Of a stretch of 64,000 nt of DNA, positions 44,059 through 52,301 are shown piece by piece; position 1 is the first letter of the stretch, and each line of letters begins with the position of its first letter. A model generated the notes under the pieces. The model made no database searches. It saw only the letters and a list, made by a program, of their open reading frames with translations, and was not told the DNA's origin. The stretch is from Flavobacterium humidisoli (GTDB lineage Bacteria; Bacteroidota; Bacteroidia; Flavobacteriales; Flavobacteriaceae). The stretch covers positions 1,426,001-1,490,000 of the forward strand of contig NZ_CP096829.1 in NCBI RefSeq assembly GCF_023272795.1. The letters are read 5' to 3'. Made by a program: the position numbers and the translations under genes.

Positions 44059-44241
44059 ATGTTAAAGAATATTTTGAAATTGAAAGGTGCAGTAGAGTTG
44101 ACTGTAAATGAGCTGAAAACAATGAATGGAGATCATGCTCCTATTTGTGAAGATGGATTTAAAGCGAAAAGATGTACAGAATTTGGAACGGTGCCAGCAC
44201 ACTGGAACTGCATACCAAATAGTTATGTCGGAAGCTGTTAA
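44059..44241 (+). CDS. Short Cys-containing secreted peptide (bacteriocin-like) 1
   Basis: A 60-residue peptide. The leader MLKNILKLKGAVELTVNELK ends TMNG rather than a double glycine, followed by a core with four Cys (ICEDGFKAKRC, HWNC and a C-terminal GSC). Leader pattern and four cysteines suit export by the C39 ABC transporter and oxidation by the upstream VKOR protein. Antibacterial activity is inferred only from context. Confidence 0.72.
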   Translation: MLKNILKLKGAVELTVNELKTMNGDHAPICEDGFKAKRCTEFGTVPAHWNCIPNSYVGSC

Positions 44242-44310
44242 GGAATAAAATATTAAGCATCAAGTTATTAGGGATTTGAGGCTTAGACTCAAAAATGTAA
44301 ATAACCAATT

Positions 44311-44445
44311 ATGTTAGAAAAAATTTTAAAAAGCAAAGAAACAAGAAAGCTGACAAAAAAAGAGCAGAAAAGCATTTTGGGAAGTGAGTATTCACAAGAA
44401 CTAAATTGCAATGATACTGCTGTCGAGAAATATTCTGCTTGCTAA
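44311..44445 (+). CDS. Short Cys-containing secreted peptide 2
   Basis: A 44-residue peptide missed by ordinary length cut-offs. It begins MLEKILKSKETRKLTKKEQK, with the leader end SILGS (Gly-Ser instead of Gly-Gly), and a 19-residue core SEYSQELNCNDTAVEKYSAC-like stretch with two Cys, enough for one disulfide. Its leader is clearly related to those of peptides 1 and 3, and it lies between them on the same strand. Confidence 0.68.
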   Translation: MLEKILKSKETRKLTKKEQKSILGSEYSQELNCNDTAVEKYSAC

Positions 44446-44503
44446 TTTTAATGTTTAGATAGTAACAATTAAGCACTGTTATTATATAAAAAAGGTATTA
44501 ATT

Positions 44504-44695
44504 ATGTTAAAGAAGATTTTAAAACTCGAAGGTGCTCAGTACATTAACAAAAGTGTACAGAAGACCATGAAAGGAGGAATTCCAGATTGTTGGGTTTATG
44601 CTTTGGAAGCAGGATGCATTTTAATACCGTTAGGCGAATCTTGTCCGCTAAATACATCATCGGGTATTTGTGATACAAGTCGTCTTTGTTGTTGA
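44504..44695 (+). CDS. Short Cys-rich secreted peptide (bacteriocin-like) 3
   Basis: A 63-residue peptide. The leader MLKKILKLEGAQYINKSVQK ends TMKGG, a proper double glycine. The 38-residue core has six Cys (PDCWVYALEAGC, ESC, GIC, RLCC), an even number that could make three disulfides. It is the most bacteriocin-like of the three. It precedes the structured RNA region and the exporter genes. Confidence 0.78.
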   Translation: MLKKILKLEGAQYINKSVQKTMKGGIPDCWVYALEAGCILIPLGESCPLNTSSGICDTSRLCC

Positions 44696-44769
44696 TTTTT
44701 AACTTTTTTAAAAGTAATACGATATAGCCTTATTTAGAATTTAGTCATGTTTTTTTTGAATGTATAGGC

Positions 44770-44953
44770 GCTCGATCGTGGAACATTGAGCAAATTCTCA
44801 GTATTGATGATTGGTACTGAGATTCTTAGGAGTTGGTCGCTGTGTTAGTTTTATTTGGTTAGGGTAACCGCGACCATGTCCTAAAGAAATTGTGTTGCTA
44901 AAATTTGTTTTTAAATACGAAACAGAGAAGATTATATCTTCTCTGTTTTTTTT
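44770..44953 (+). ncRNA. Candidate structured RNA with intrinsic terminator
   Basis: In the 312-base gap between peptide 3 and the exporter there is an ordered set of stems: GCTCGAT 44770-44776 with ATTGAGC 44785-44791; TCTCAGTA 44796-44803 with TACTGAGA 44815-44822; TTAGGA 44826-44831 with TCCTAA 44879-44884, enclosing TGGTCGC 44834-44840 with GCGACCA 44870-44876, which encloses GGTTA-GGG-TAACC (44857-44869). It closes with a perfect terminator hairpin (AACAGAGAAGAT 44921-44932, ATCTTCTCTGTT) and eight T's. It may be an independent small RNA or a leader that attenuates the exporter genes. No known RNA family was recognised. Confidence 0.5.
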
Positions 44954-45007
44954 ATAGATTAACAAGAATTTTTTTTCTTAAATTGGCCTTGAATAAATCA
45001 AAATAAA

Positions 45008-47200
45008 TTGAAAAAATTTCCCCATTATAAACAGGCAGATTACAAAGATTGTGGCCCAACTTGTTTAAAAATAATTGCAAAACATTACGGAAAAACAATC
45101 AAAATTCAGGAATTGCGTGATGCAAGCGAGACAACTCGTGAAGGAAGTAATTTACTTTTTTTAAGCGATGCTGCCGAAAAGACTGGTTTTAGAACTTTAG
45201 GGGTAAAGCTAAGTCTGGAGAGATTAGAAGAGGTGCCCTTGCCTTGTGTTCTGCATTGGAACCAAAACCATTATGTAGTACTTTATAAAATCAAAAAAGG
45301 GACATATTATATTTCTGATCCAGCTTTTGGACTAATTCAATATAATAAAGAAGACTTTTTAAAATTCTGGATTGGCAACAATGCTGATGATCAAACAAAA
45401 GAAGGTGTAGCGCTGCTACTGGAACCAACACCAGTTTTCTTTCAGTCTGAATTTGATAGACAAGAAGGTGGAGAAATAGGTTTTGGATTATTATCGCATT
45501 ATATTCTTCGCTATAAATCATTTTTAATACAGTTAAGTATCGGGTTATTGGCAAGCAGTTTACTGCAGCTTATTTTCCCTTTTTTGACTCAAAGTATTGT
45601 TGATGTCGGAATCCAAAATCAGAATCTTAATTTTATTTATTTGGTTCTTTTTGCCCAGCTTTTTCTTTTTGCTGGAAGAACAGGTTTGGACCTCATTAGG
45701 AGCTGGATTCTACTGCATTTATCAACCCGAATCAATATTTCCCTTATTTCAGATTTCTTTATCAAATTAATGAATCTGCCTATTTCCTTCTTCGATGTCC
45801 GAATGACGGGAGATATCATGCAGCGAATAAATGATCATCGCCGTATTGAAAAAATTCTTACCACATCATCGCTCAATGTTCTATTTTCTGTAATTAATAT
45901 GTTTATAATGGGAGCTGTTTTAGCCTATTATAATCTGCAGATTTTTTTAGTGTTTTTTGCTGGAAGTGTGTTTTACTTTGGTTGGATACTTCTATTCTTA
46001 AAAAGAAGGGAAGCATTAGATTATAAACGATTTGCAGAAATTTCGAATGAGCAGAGTAAAGTAATAGAGCTGATAAACGGAATGCAGGAAATTAAGCTTC
46101 ATAATGCCGAAAAGCAAAAACGATGGGGCTGGGAATATGTTCAGGCAAGGCTTTTCAGGGTTTCTATAAAAGGATTAGTTTTGGAGCAGACCCAAACAAT
46201 AGGTTCTTCAATTATTAATGAATTAAAGAATATTTTTATCGTATTTCTTTCGGCAAAATTGGTAATTGATGGTTCTATAACTCTAGGTATGATGCTGGCA
46301 ATCAGCTCGATTGTAGGGAGTTTAAACGGGCCAATAACGCAGCTTATTGAATTTGTTAGGGAGCTTCAGGATGCTAAAATATCTTTAGCCAGATTGTCCG
46401 AAATCCATCAAAAAGAAGATGAAGTCCAGCAGGAAGCCAACCAAACAAGTGAAGTTCCGCAAAATGTCGATATAGAAATTAAAAACCTTTCTTTTCGATA
46501 TTTAGGTTCAGATATTCCTGTTTTAGACAATTTAAGCCTTTTAATTCCCAGCAATAAAGTAACAGCAATAGTTGGTGTTAGCGGAAGCGGTAAAACGACT
46601 TTAATGAAGCTGCTGCTCAAGTTCTACGAACCTGAAAAAGGAGAAGTGCTTATTGGAAACGCGCAGCTTAAAAATATTTCGCAACATGCATGGAGATCTA
46701 ATATTGGAGCCGTAATGCAAGAAGGTTTTATTTTTAGCGATACCATTGCTAATAATATTGCTATTGGGGTTGATAAAATAGATAAAGAAAGACTGCTTTA
46801 TGCTGCAGATGTGGCAAATATTAAACAATATATCAGTGAGCTGCCTCTAAATTTTAATACCAAGATAGGTTCTGAAGGATTGGGAATGAGTACAGGACAG
46901 AAACAGCGTCTGCTTATTGCAAGGGCGGTTTATAAAAATCCTGAAATTTTATTTTTTGATGAGGCCACTTCGGCTTTAGATGCCAATAATGAAAAAGAAA
47001 TCATGAAAAAACTCGATATCTTTTTCAAAGATAAAACGGTTGTGGTAATCGCGCATCGATTGAGTACTGTTATGAATGCTGATCAGATTGTGGTTTTAGA
47101 TAAAGGAAAAATCATAGAGATAGGAAGCCATTCGGCATTGGTGGAACAAAAAGGTAATTATTTTGAGTTGGTTAAAAACCAGCTGCAATTAGGAAATTAA
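45008..47200 (+). CDS. C39 peptidase-containing ABC transporter (bacteriocin/peptide exporter)
   Basis: A 730-residue exporter. The start is a TTG at 45008, required because the C39 domain begins at once: KQADYKDCGPTCLKIIAKHY has the catalytic Cys, NQNHYVVLYK the His and YISDPAFG the Asp (residues 1-130). A six-helix ABC transmembrane domain follows (about 160-440) and then the ATPase: Walker A GVSGSGKTT, signature LGMSTGQKQRLLIARA, Walker B EILFFDEATSALD and the H-loop VIAHRLST. It would cut leaders after Gly-Gly and export the cores. Only two bases separate it from the HlyD gene. Confidence 0.95.
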   Translation: MKKFPHYKQADYKDCGPTCLKIIAKHYGKTIKIQELRDASETTREGSNLLFLSDAAEKTGFRTLGVKLSLERLEEVPLPCVLHWNQNHYVVLYKIKKGTYYISDPAFGLIQYNKEDFLKFWIGNNADDQTKEGVALLLEPTPVFFQSEFDRQEGGEIGFGLLSHYILRYKSFLIQLSIGLLASSLLQLIFPFLTQSIVDVGIQNQNLNFIYLVLFAQLFLFAGRTGLDLIRSWILLHLSTRINISLISDFFIKLMNLPISFFDVRMTGDIMQRINDHRRIEKILTTSSLNVLFSVINMFIMGAVLAYYNLQIFLVFFAGSVFYFGWILLFLKRREALDYKRFAEISNEQSKVIELINGMQEIKLHNAEKQKRWGWEYVQARLFRVSIKGLVLEQTQTIGSSIINELKNIFIVFLSAKLVIDGSITLGMMLAISSIVGSLNGPITQLIEFVRELQDAKISLARLSEIHQKEDEVQQEANQTSEVPQNVDIEIKNLSFRYLGSDIPVLDNLSLLIPSNKVTAIVGVSGSGKTTLMKLLLKFYEPEKGEVLIGNAQLKNISQHAWRSNIGAVMQEGFIFSDTIANNIAIGVDKIDKERLLYAADVANIKQYISELPLNFNTKIGSEGLGMSTGQKQRLLIARAVYKNPEILFFDEATSALDANNEKEIMKKLDIFFKDKTVVVIAHRLSTVMNADQIVVLDKGKIIEIGSHSALVEQKGNYFELVKNQLQLGN

Positions 47201-47202
47201 TC

Positions 47203-48492
47203 ATGAACAAAGATACATTTGAATTAAGAAGCGAAGAGGTTCAGGATATCCTGACCAAAGTGCCACATTGGATGATACGATGGGGAACTGTTTTAATATT
47301 TACCATAATTGTTTTACTATTTTTTGTTTCTTGGTTCGTCAAATATCCAGATGTTGTAAAAACAGAAATTGTAATTACAACCAATATTCCGCCAGAGAAG
47401 ATAGTTTCAAAATCTTCTGGACGCATTGAGGCTATTTTGGTTAAAAATAAAATGCTGGTTGCTAAAAACAGCACATTGGCTATTATTGAAAATACAGCCA
47501 ATTACAAGGATATTTTTCGATTAAAGGATATTGTTGACAAATACGATATCAACAACTCCCAAAAAGAATTTCCTTTTGAGCTATTGAAAAATACGCAATT
47601 CGGTGAAGTAGAAAGCGCGTATGCTGCATTCCAAAAAGATTATCAGGCACAGGAGCTAAATAAAGACCTGCATCCATTTCAGATCGAAAGCAGGGCACAA
47701 CAGTCCGAAAAAATCCAAATAACAGAAAGGTTGGAAATCCTGCAGCAGCAGAAAATACTTAACGAACGCGAATTGGAGCTTCAGAAAAATGAAGTAGCCC
47801 GTTTTGAAACGCTGTTCAATAAAGGAATTATTTCTGCTCAGGAAATGGAAGTTAAAAAATTGAATTTCCTTCAGGCGCAAAAGAACTATCGAAGCCTGCT
47901 GTCCTCGATTTCTCAATTGAGGTCTTCTTTGATTGACAACACAAAATCGAGCCAGAATTTGCAAATAAACAGCACTAAAGAAGAGGTTAATCTCGGCCGT
48001 AGTGTTTCGCAGTCCTTTTATCAATTGAAAAAAGTGATAAGAGATTGGGAGTTGGCGTATGCTTTAAAATCGTCAATTAGCGGAAAGGTCACGTTTTTGC
48101 AGGTTTGGAACGAAAATCAGACCATAAATGTTGGAGATAACGTATTTTCTATTATTCCAGATGCAAAAAACAGTTTCATAGGAAAAGTAAAAGCTCCAGC
48201 TTTAAATTCAGGAAAAATAAAAGTGGGGCAAAGGGTTAATATTCGTTTAGCAAATTTTCCTGATAGAGAATTTGGGGTTCTAAAAGGCGAAATCAAAAAT
48301 ATTTCGCTAGTGCCCGATAAAGACGGAAATCTGCTTATAGATGTTGCGCTTCCTAAAGGTTTGAAAACATCATACAATAAACAAATCGCTTTTCAGCAGG
48401 AAATGAAAGGAAATGCAGAGATTGTAACCGAAGATCTACGTTTAATTGAGAGAATACTGTATCAGTTTAAAAGCATTTTTGAACAAGTTTAA
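47203..48492 (+). CDS. HlyD family secretion protein (peptide exporter adaptor)
   Basis: A 429-residue adaptor. A cytoplasmic N terminus, a membrane helix (GTVLIFTIIVLLFFVSWFV, about residues 29-47), a long coiled-coil hairpin (about 120-260) and flanking lipoyl/beta-barrel parts (ISGKVTFLQVWNENQTINVG) fit the HlyD/LcnD family. It would link the C39 ABC exporter to an outer membrane TolC channel, which is not encoded in the island. The next gene is a broken S41 peptidase. Confidence 0.92.
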   Translation: MNKDTFELRSEEVQDILTKVPHWMIRWGTVLIFTIIVLLFFVSWFVKYPDVVKTEIVITTNIPPEKIVSKSSGRIEAILVKNKMLVAKNSTLAIIENTANYKDIFRLKDIVDKYDINNSQKEFPFELLKNTQFGEVESAYAAFQKDYQAQELNKDLHPFQIESRAQQSEKIQITERLEILQQQKILNERELELQKNEVARFETLFNKGIISAQEMEVKKLNFLQAQKNYRSLLSSISQLRSSLIDNTKSSQNLQINSTKEEVNLGRSVSQSFYQLKKVIRDWELAYALKSSISGKVTFLQVWNENQTINVGDNVFSIIPDAKNSFIGKVKAPALNSGKIKVGQRVNIRLANFPDREFGVLKGEIKNISLVPDKDGNLLIDVALPKGLKTSYNKQIAFQQEMKGNAEIVTEDLRLIERILYQFKSIFEQV

Positions 48493-48534
48493 AAATTAAA
48501 CCGATCCATAATCTAACCAAAACCACAATTTTAA

Positions 48535-49097
48535 ATGAAAAAAACAGTACTTATTGCATTTTTACTATTATTTCAATTTTCTTTTTCAAAAACAATTACC
48601 GAAACTCAAAAGCTAGCTGCAACCTGCAAAATTTGGGGTTTCTTAAAATATTATCATCCAAATGTTGCCGATGGAAGTAAAAATTGGGATGAACAATTAT
48701 TTCAAATCCTGCCAAAAGTTGAAGAAGCGAAGACTTCTGAGTCATTTTCTCTGGTAATTGAAAATTGGATTGGTTCTTTAGGTGAAATTAAAAAAGGAAA
48801 AGCAATAAAGTCGTAAGTCATGCTGAGTTTACTGTAATGAGTTTACAAACGGTCCCTAATTGTGTAGTTATCGGAAGTCAGACTGGTGGAGCTGATGGTG
48901 CAAATTACAGATTTCAAATCATTAAAGGATTTGGCTCATCATTTACTTGTTTTGGTGTCTTTTATCCAAATAGAAAAGAAACACAGCGTATAGGTATTGT
49001 GCCTGATGTTGAAGTGAAACCAACTATTTTAGGAATTCAGCAAGGGAGAGATGAAGTTTTGGAAAGAGCGGTTCTTTTTGCTAAAAAAGGTAAATAG
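48535..49097 (+). pseudogene. S41 family peptidase, internally deleted and frameshifted
   Basis: The first 93 codons (48535-48816) begin MKKTVLIAFLLLFQFSFSKT and share KLAATCKIWGFLKYYHP with the intact peptidase at 14020-15666. After a stop, another frame gives SHAEFTVMSLQTV, then VIGSQTGGADGAN and IGIVPDVEVKPTILGIQQGR DEVLERAV-like end of the same protease. About 350 residues between them, including the PDZ region, are missing and the frame is shifted. The nucleophile Ser (SHAEF) survives, but the enzyme cannot be made. A hairpin like that after the intact copy follows at 49111. Confidence 0.9.
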
Positions 49098-49110
49098 AAA
49101 ATCTTAATAG

Positions 49111-49146
49111 TCTTTGTCAAAGTTTTGAGCTTTGACAAAGATGTTT
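49111..49146 (+). terminator. Terminator after the S41 pseudogene
   Basis: TCTTTGTCAAAG (49111-49122) pairs with CTTTGACAAAGA (49130-49141) followed by TGTTTTTT. Same hairpin type as at 15801-15833. Confidence 0.7.
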
Positions 49147-49147
49147 T

Positions 49148-49855
49148 TTACATCTTCAAGTAAAAATCTTTAGTAAGTTCAATGTATTCGGGTGTATAAA
49201 CGTGTCTGTCTATTTCGATAACAAGTTCGTTGATTTCAATTTCCGAAGCTTCATTTCGGCTAAAAGCCAATAAACTACGTTTTATTTCTGATTTTGGAGT
49301 TCCTTTTACTCGGGTAATTTTGAAAGGATATAATTCTGCTTCTTTAGCTAAGGCAATAAATTTTTCTTCTTCTTTGAAAGGAAGAATTACAGCTAAAACT
49401 CCGTTTTCTGAAAGTAATAAATCGGCAGCTTCAACAATTTCTTCAAAAGGCATTGCATCTTGAAAACGTGCTAAATCACGCTTTTCATTATCTGTTTTGT
49501 AATCCTCTGCATAAAAAGGCGGATTCGAAACGATTAAATCATATTCGTCTTCCGGTTCTTCAATAAATTCATCTAAACCAGCGTGAAAACAGAATAATCT
49601 ATCACTCCAAGGAGAACTTTCAAAATTTTCTACAGCTTGCTCGTACGCCTCTTCATCAATTTCAAGAGCATCAATTTGTTCAGCATGACTTCTCTGTGCT
49701 AGCATTAAAGCAATAATTCCTGTTCCGGCGCCAACATCTAAAACACTAAACGGATTATGATGAATAGGAACCCAAGCACCAAGTAAAACACCATCAGTGC
49801 CAACTTTCATAGCGGTTTTATCTTGTTTAACAGAAAATTGCTTAAATGAAAACAT
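49148..49855 (-). CDS. trmN6: tRNA1(Val) (adenine(37)-N6)-methyltransferase
   Basis: A 235-residue methyltransferase. FSFKQFSVKQDKTAMKVGTD is the characteristic start of this family; SAM-binding motif I is VLDVGAGTGIIALMLAQR (residues about 38-55) and the N6-adenine motif is LIVSNPPFYAED (Asn-Pro-Pro-Phe). It modifies A37 of tRNA-Val. It lies downstream of rpsP and rimM on the same strand, an arrangement suited to translation genes. Confidence 0.9.
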   Translation of the reverse strand: MFSFKQFSVKQDKTAMKVGTDGVLLGAWVPIHHNPFSVLDVGAGTGIIALMLAQRSHAEQIDALEIDEEAYEQAVENFESSPWSDRLFCFHAGLDEFIEEPEDEYDLIVSNPPFYAEDYKTDNEKRDLARFQDAMPFEEIVEAADLLLSENGVLAVILPFKEEEKFIALAKEAELYPFKITRVKGTPKSEIKRSLLAFSRNEASEIEINELVIEIDRHVYTPEYIELTKDFYLKM

Positions 49856-49928
49856 CGCAGTATATATTGAAATTAAGATTTATTCAGATAGAAAACTGAA
49901 TACTAAAAACTGTAAACTGAATACTCTT

Positions 49929-50453
49929 TTAAAGGTACATCTCCACAAGACCTTCAGGAAGATCCATGATTACTTTTTTGTTCTCACGATCGATTTTTAC
50001 AAGGAAATTATCAATCATAGGAACTAAGATTTCAACTTCGCCATTTAAAACTTCAAAAAGAGGTTGGGCAGTTGAATCGTTTATAGAAGTTATTTTTCCG
50101 AAAACACCTAAACGTTTGTCTTCGATTTCGAAGCCAATAACTTCGTGGAAGTAGAATTTATTGCCAGTAAGTTTTGGCAACATAGTTAAAGGAAGATAAA
50201 TTGCATTTCCTAATAAAGCATCTGCATCTTCTTCGGTATTTACATCTTCAAAACGAACTCTTAGAAAGTCGTTTTTGTGTAATGAGCTTGTTTCAATAAA
50301 AAAAGGAACCAAGTGTTTGTTGTGTTCAACAAACACTGATTCCAGATTTTCGTATAACTCAGGTTCATCTGTGTCTAAATAGACCAAGACTTCACCTTTG
50401 AAACTAAATTTTTTAGCGATTTTACCTAAATAAAAACAGTCTTCTTTACGCAT
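49929..50453 (-). CDS. rimM: Ribosome maturation factor RimM
   Basis: A 174-residue protein starting RKEDCFYLGKIAKKFSFKGE, the typical N-terminal RimM barrel, with a PRC-barrel C terminus (YFHEVIGFEIEDKRLGVFGK and EILVPMIDNFLVKIDRENKK). It assists 30S subunit head maturation by binding S19. Its start lies 15 bases after the stop of rpsP, so the two are co-transcribed. Confidence 0.94.
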   Translation of the reverse strand: MRKEDCFYLGKIAKKFSFKGEVLVYLDTDEPELYENLESVFVEHNKHLVPFFIETSSLHKNDFLRVRFEDVNTEEDADALLGNAIYLPLTMLPKLTGNKFYFHEVIGFEIEDKRLGVFGKITSINDSTAQPLFEVLNGEVEILVPMIDNFLVKIDRENKKVIMDLPEGLVEMYL

Positions 50454-50468
50454 TATCGCTAAGTAAAA

Positions 50469-51029
50469 TTATGCTTCAGTTGTTTCGTTATTCTCTTCAG
50501 CAGCAGGAGCTTCTTCAGTAGCTTCAGCAACTTCTTCAGTAGCCTCAGTAGCTTGTGCAGCAGCTTCAGCTTCCGCTTGTGCAGCAGCAGCATCAGCAAC
50601 ACGTTTAGCGTTAACTTCTTGCTCAGCTTTTAAAGATTTTGCTTTAGCATCAGCTTTTGCTTTAGATAAACCATCTTTTTTAGCATCAACTTTACCAGCT
50701 TTTGATTCTAACCAAGCAGTTAATTTAGCATCTGCTTGCTCTTGTGTTAAAGCGCCTTTACGAACTCCTCCATCAAGGTGGTGTTTCAATAAAGCACCTT
50801 TGTAAGAAAGGATTGCTCTTGCAGTATCAGTTGGTTGAGCACCATTGTGTAACCATTTTACTGCGCTGTCAAGGTTTAACTCAACAGTTGCTGGGTTAGT
50901 GTTTGGGTTGTAAGTACCGATTTTCTCTAAGTATTTACCATCTCTTTTTGAGCGTGCATCTGCAGCTACTACCCAGTAAAAAGGTTTTCCTTTTTTACCG
51001 TGTCTTTGTAATCTAATTTTTACTGACAT
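50469..51029 (-). CDS. rpsP: 30S ribosomal protein S16
   Basis: A 186-residue S16. Residues 1-80 are the conserved core (SVKIRLQRHGKKGKPFYWVV, then ADARSKRDGKYLEKIGTYNP), followed by a long extension rich in Ala, Lys and Glu to the C terminus, ending EENNETTEA. Bacterial S16 is usually about 80-90 residues; a long acidic tail is typical of Bacteroidota. It is the first gene of rpsP-rimM. Confidence 0.96.
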   Translation of the reverse strand: MSVKIRLQRHGKKGKPFYWVVAADARSKRDGKYLEKIGTYNPNTNPATVELNLDSAVKWLHNGAQPTDTARAILSYKGALLKHHLDGGVRKGALTQEQADAKLTAWLESKAGKVDAKKDGLSKAKADAKAKSLKAEQEVNAKRVADAAAAQAEAEAAAQATEATEEVAEATEEAPAAEENNETTEA

Positions 51030-51192
51030 AATCTTATTGATTAAATTTTGAGGTACTCGACCTCTGTTAATTAAGGGCGCAAAGATATAATTTTTTTATG
51101 AAAAACACGTTTTAAAGAAGATTAAATATACTGGAGTTGTTTTTTTAGCATTTTTTTGACTTTTTAATTTAAGTATTTAGTTCTTAATGCAA

Positions 51193-51200
51193 TACTTTTG
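51193..51200 (+). promoter_or_regulatory. -7 promoter box of the DUF6252-like lipoprotein gene
   Basis: TACTTTTG matches TAnnTTTG and lies 20 bases before the chosen ATG at 51220. Confidence 0.55.
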
Positions 51201-51219
51201 CATCAAATTCATTTTAAAC

Positions 51220-51711
51220 ATGAAAAAATACTTTTACTTTTTATCATTTTTACTTTTACTTATCTCTTGTACAGAAGATGTAAGATTTAATAATCCAGCT
51301 TTTCAGACTTTAAAAGACAATAATTTTTGGAGGGCTCAAGCTTATGAAGCAGGAACAGAATCGAATGGAACTTTTGTTATACACGGTTCTCTAGGGTATG
51401 AACAAATAAGTTTTAAACTTCCTGCGCCAATCGTAAAGACCTATGTTTTAGGCTTAGATGATATTACAATAGCTATTTACAAAAACACTTATAAAGGACA
51501 AGAAGCAGAATTTAGTACGGGAGTTGCCAAAGGAAGCGGGCAAATTGTCGTGACGGAATATAATACGGACGAAAAAACTATTTCGGGAACCTTTAAATTT
51601 ACTGTAGTTAATACTGATCCTAGTGCTGAGAAGCAAGAAATGCACTTTTCGGAAGGTGTTTTTTACAAAATTCCGGTTGCTCCAGAAGGAAATTTTGTTC
51701 CTGTTGATTAG
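51220..51711 (+). CDS. Hypothetical lipoprotein (DUF6252-like)
   Basis: A 163-residue protein with a lipoprotein signal (KKYFYFLSFLLLLISC, Cys about residue 17). An upstream ATG at 51187 would overlap the promoter box, so 51220 is used. The body is beta-rich, with YEQISFKLPAPIVKTYVLGL and EKTISGTFKFTVVNTDP, resembling Bacteroidota DUF6252 lipoproteins. Function unknown; monocistronic. Confidence 0.78.
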   Translation: MKKYFYFLSFLLLLISCTEDVRFNNPAFQTLKDNNFWRAQAYEAGTESNGTFVIHGSLGYEQISFKLPAPIVKTYVLGLDDITIAIYKNTYKGQEAEFSTGVAKGSGQIVVTEYNTDEKTISGTFKFTVVNTDPSAEKQEMHFSEGVFYKIPVAPEGNFVPVD

Positions 51712-51824
51712 GTTATTTGTCTAAATATATTTTGTAAAATCAAAATAAAAACTTAAATAAACTAATATATAGTAGATTACAGAATAATAAGAGTACATTT
51801 GCTTATTATTATAAATAAATATCT

Positions 51825-52172
51825 ATGAATATTTTTGTTGGAAGCCTTCCATTCAGTATTGAGGAAGCAGATTTAAGAGAGTCTTTTGAGGCTTATGGAA
51901 CAGTTGACTCTGTTAAAATTATTACTGATAAATTTACTGGAAGAAGTAAAGGCTTTGGTTTTGTTGAAATGCCAAATGATAGCGAAGCTCAGAAAGCTAT
52001 CGACGAATTGAACGGTGCTGTTGTTTCAGGACGTACAATTGTTGTAAACAAGTCTGAGCCAAAACCAGAAGGCGAAAGAAGAAGTTTTAATAACAACCGT
52101 GGAGGAGACTCTCGTGGAAGTTATGGAAACAACCGTGGAGGAAATGACCGCGGAAACAGAGGAGGATATTAA
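51825..52172 (+). CDS. RNA-binding protein with one RRM domain
   Basis: A 115-residue protein. The RRM has both ribonucleoprotein motifs: RNP2 NIFVGSLPF (residues 2-10) and RNP1 KGFGFVEM (about 42-49). A Gly/Arg/Asn-rich tail follows (RGGDSRGSYGNNRGG), as in the cold-inducible RRM proteins of cyanobacteria and Bacteroidota. It binds single-stranded RNA, probably as a chaperone. A strong terminator follows. Confidence 0.93.
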   Translation: MNIFVGSLPFSIEEADLRESFEAYGTVDSVKIITDKFTGRSKGFGFVEMPNDSEAQKAIDELNGAVVSGRTIVVNKSEPKPEGERRSFNNNRGGDSRGSYGNNRGGNDRGNRGGY

Positions 52173-52191
52173 TATTTTTTTTCTAAAATAT

Positions 52192-52223
52192 AAAGGGATC
52201 AACGAAAGTTGATCCCTTTTTTT
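52192..52223 (+). terminator. Terminator of the RRM gene
   Basis: AAAGGGATCAAC pairs perfectly with GTTGATCCCTTT around a GAAA tetraloop, followed by a T-run. Confidence 0.92.
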
Positions 52224-52235
52224 GTGTTGTTTTTT

Positions 52236-52295
52236 GTAGAGACGCACCGTAGTGCGTCTAATATAACGAGAAGACGCACTGCGGTGCGTCTCTAC
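52236..52295. repeat. GTAGAGACGCAC palindromic repeat
   Basis: Two 24-base arms (52236-52259 and 52272-52295) starting GTAGAGACGCAC are complementary with one mismatch (wobble in RNA), around a 12-base loop. It is a GC-rich island in AT-rich surroundings, between the RRM gene and leuB. Confidence 0.85.
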
Positions 52296-52301
52296 GATTT
52301 C

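Noticed and set aside
44275..44293. Hairpin TTTGAG-GCTTAGA-CTCAAA between peptides 1 and 2 as a terminator
   Set aside because: No T-run follows on the plus strand and the three peptides look co-transcribed; at most a minor processing site.
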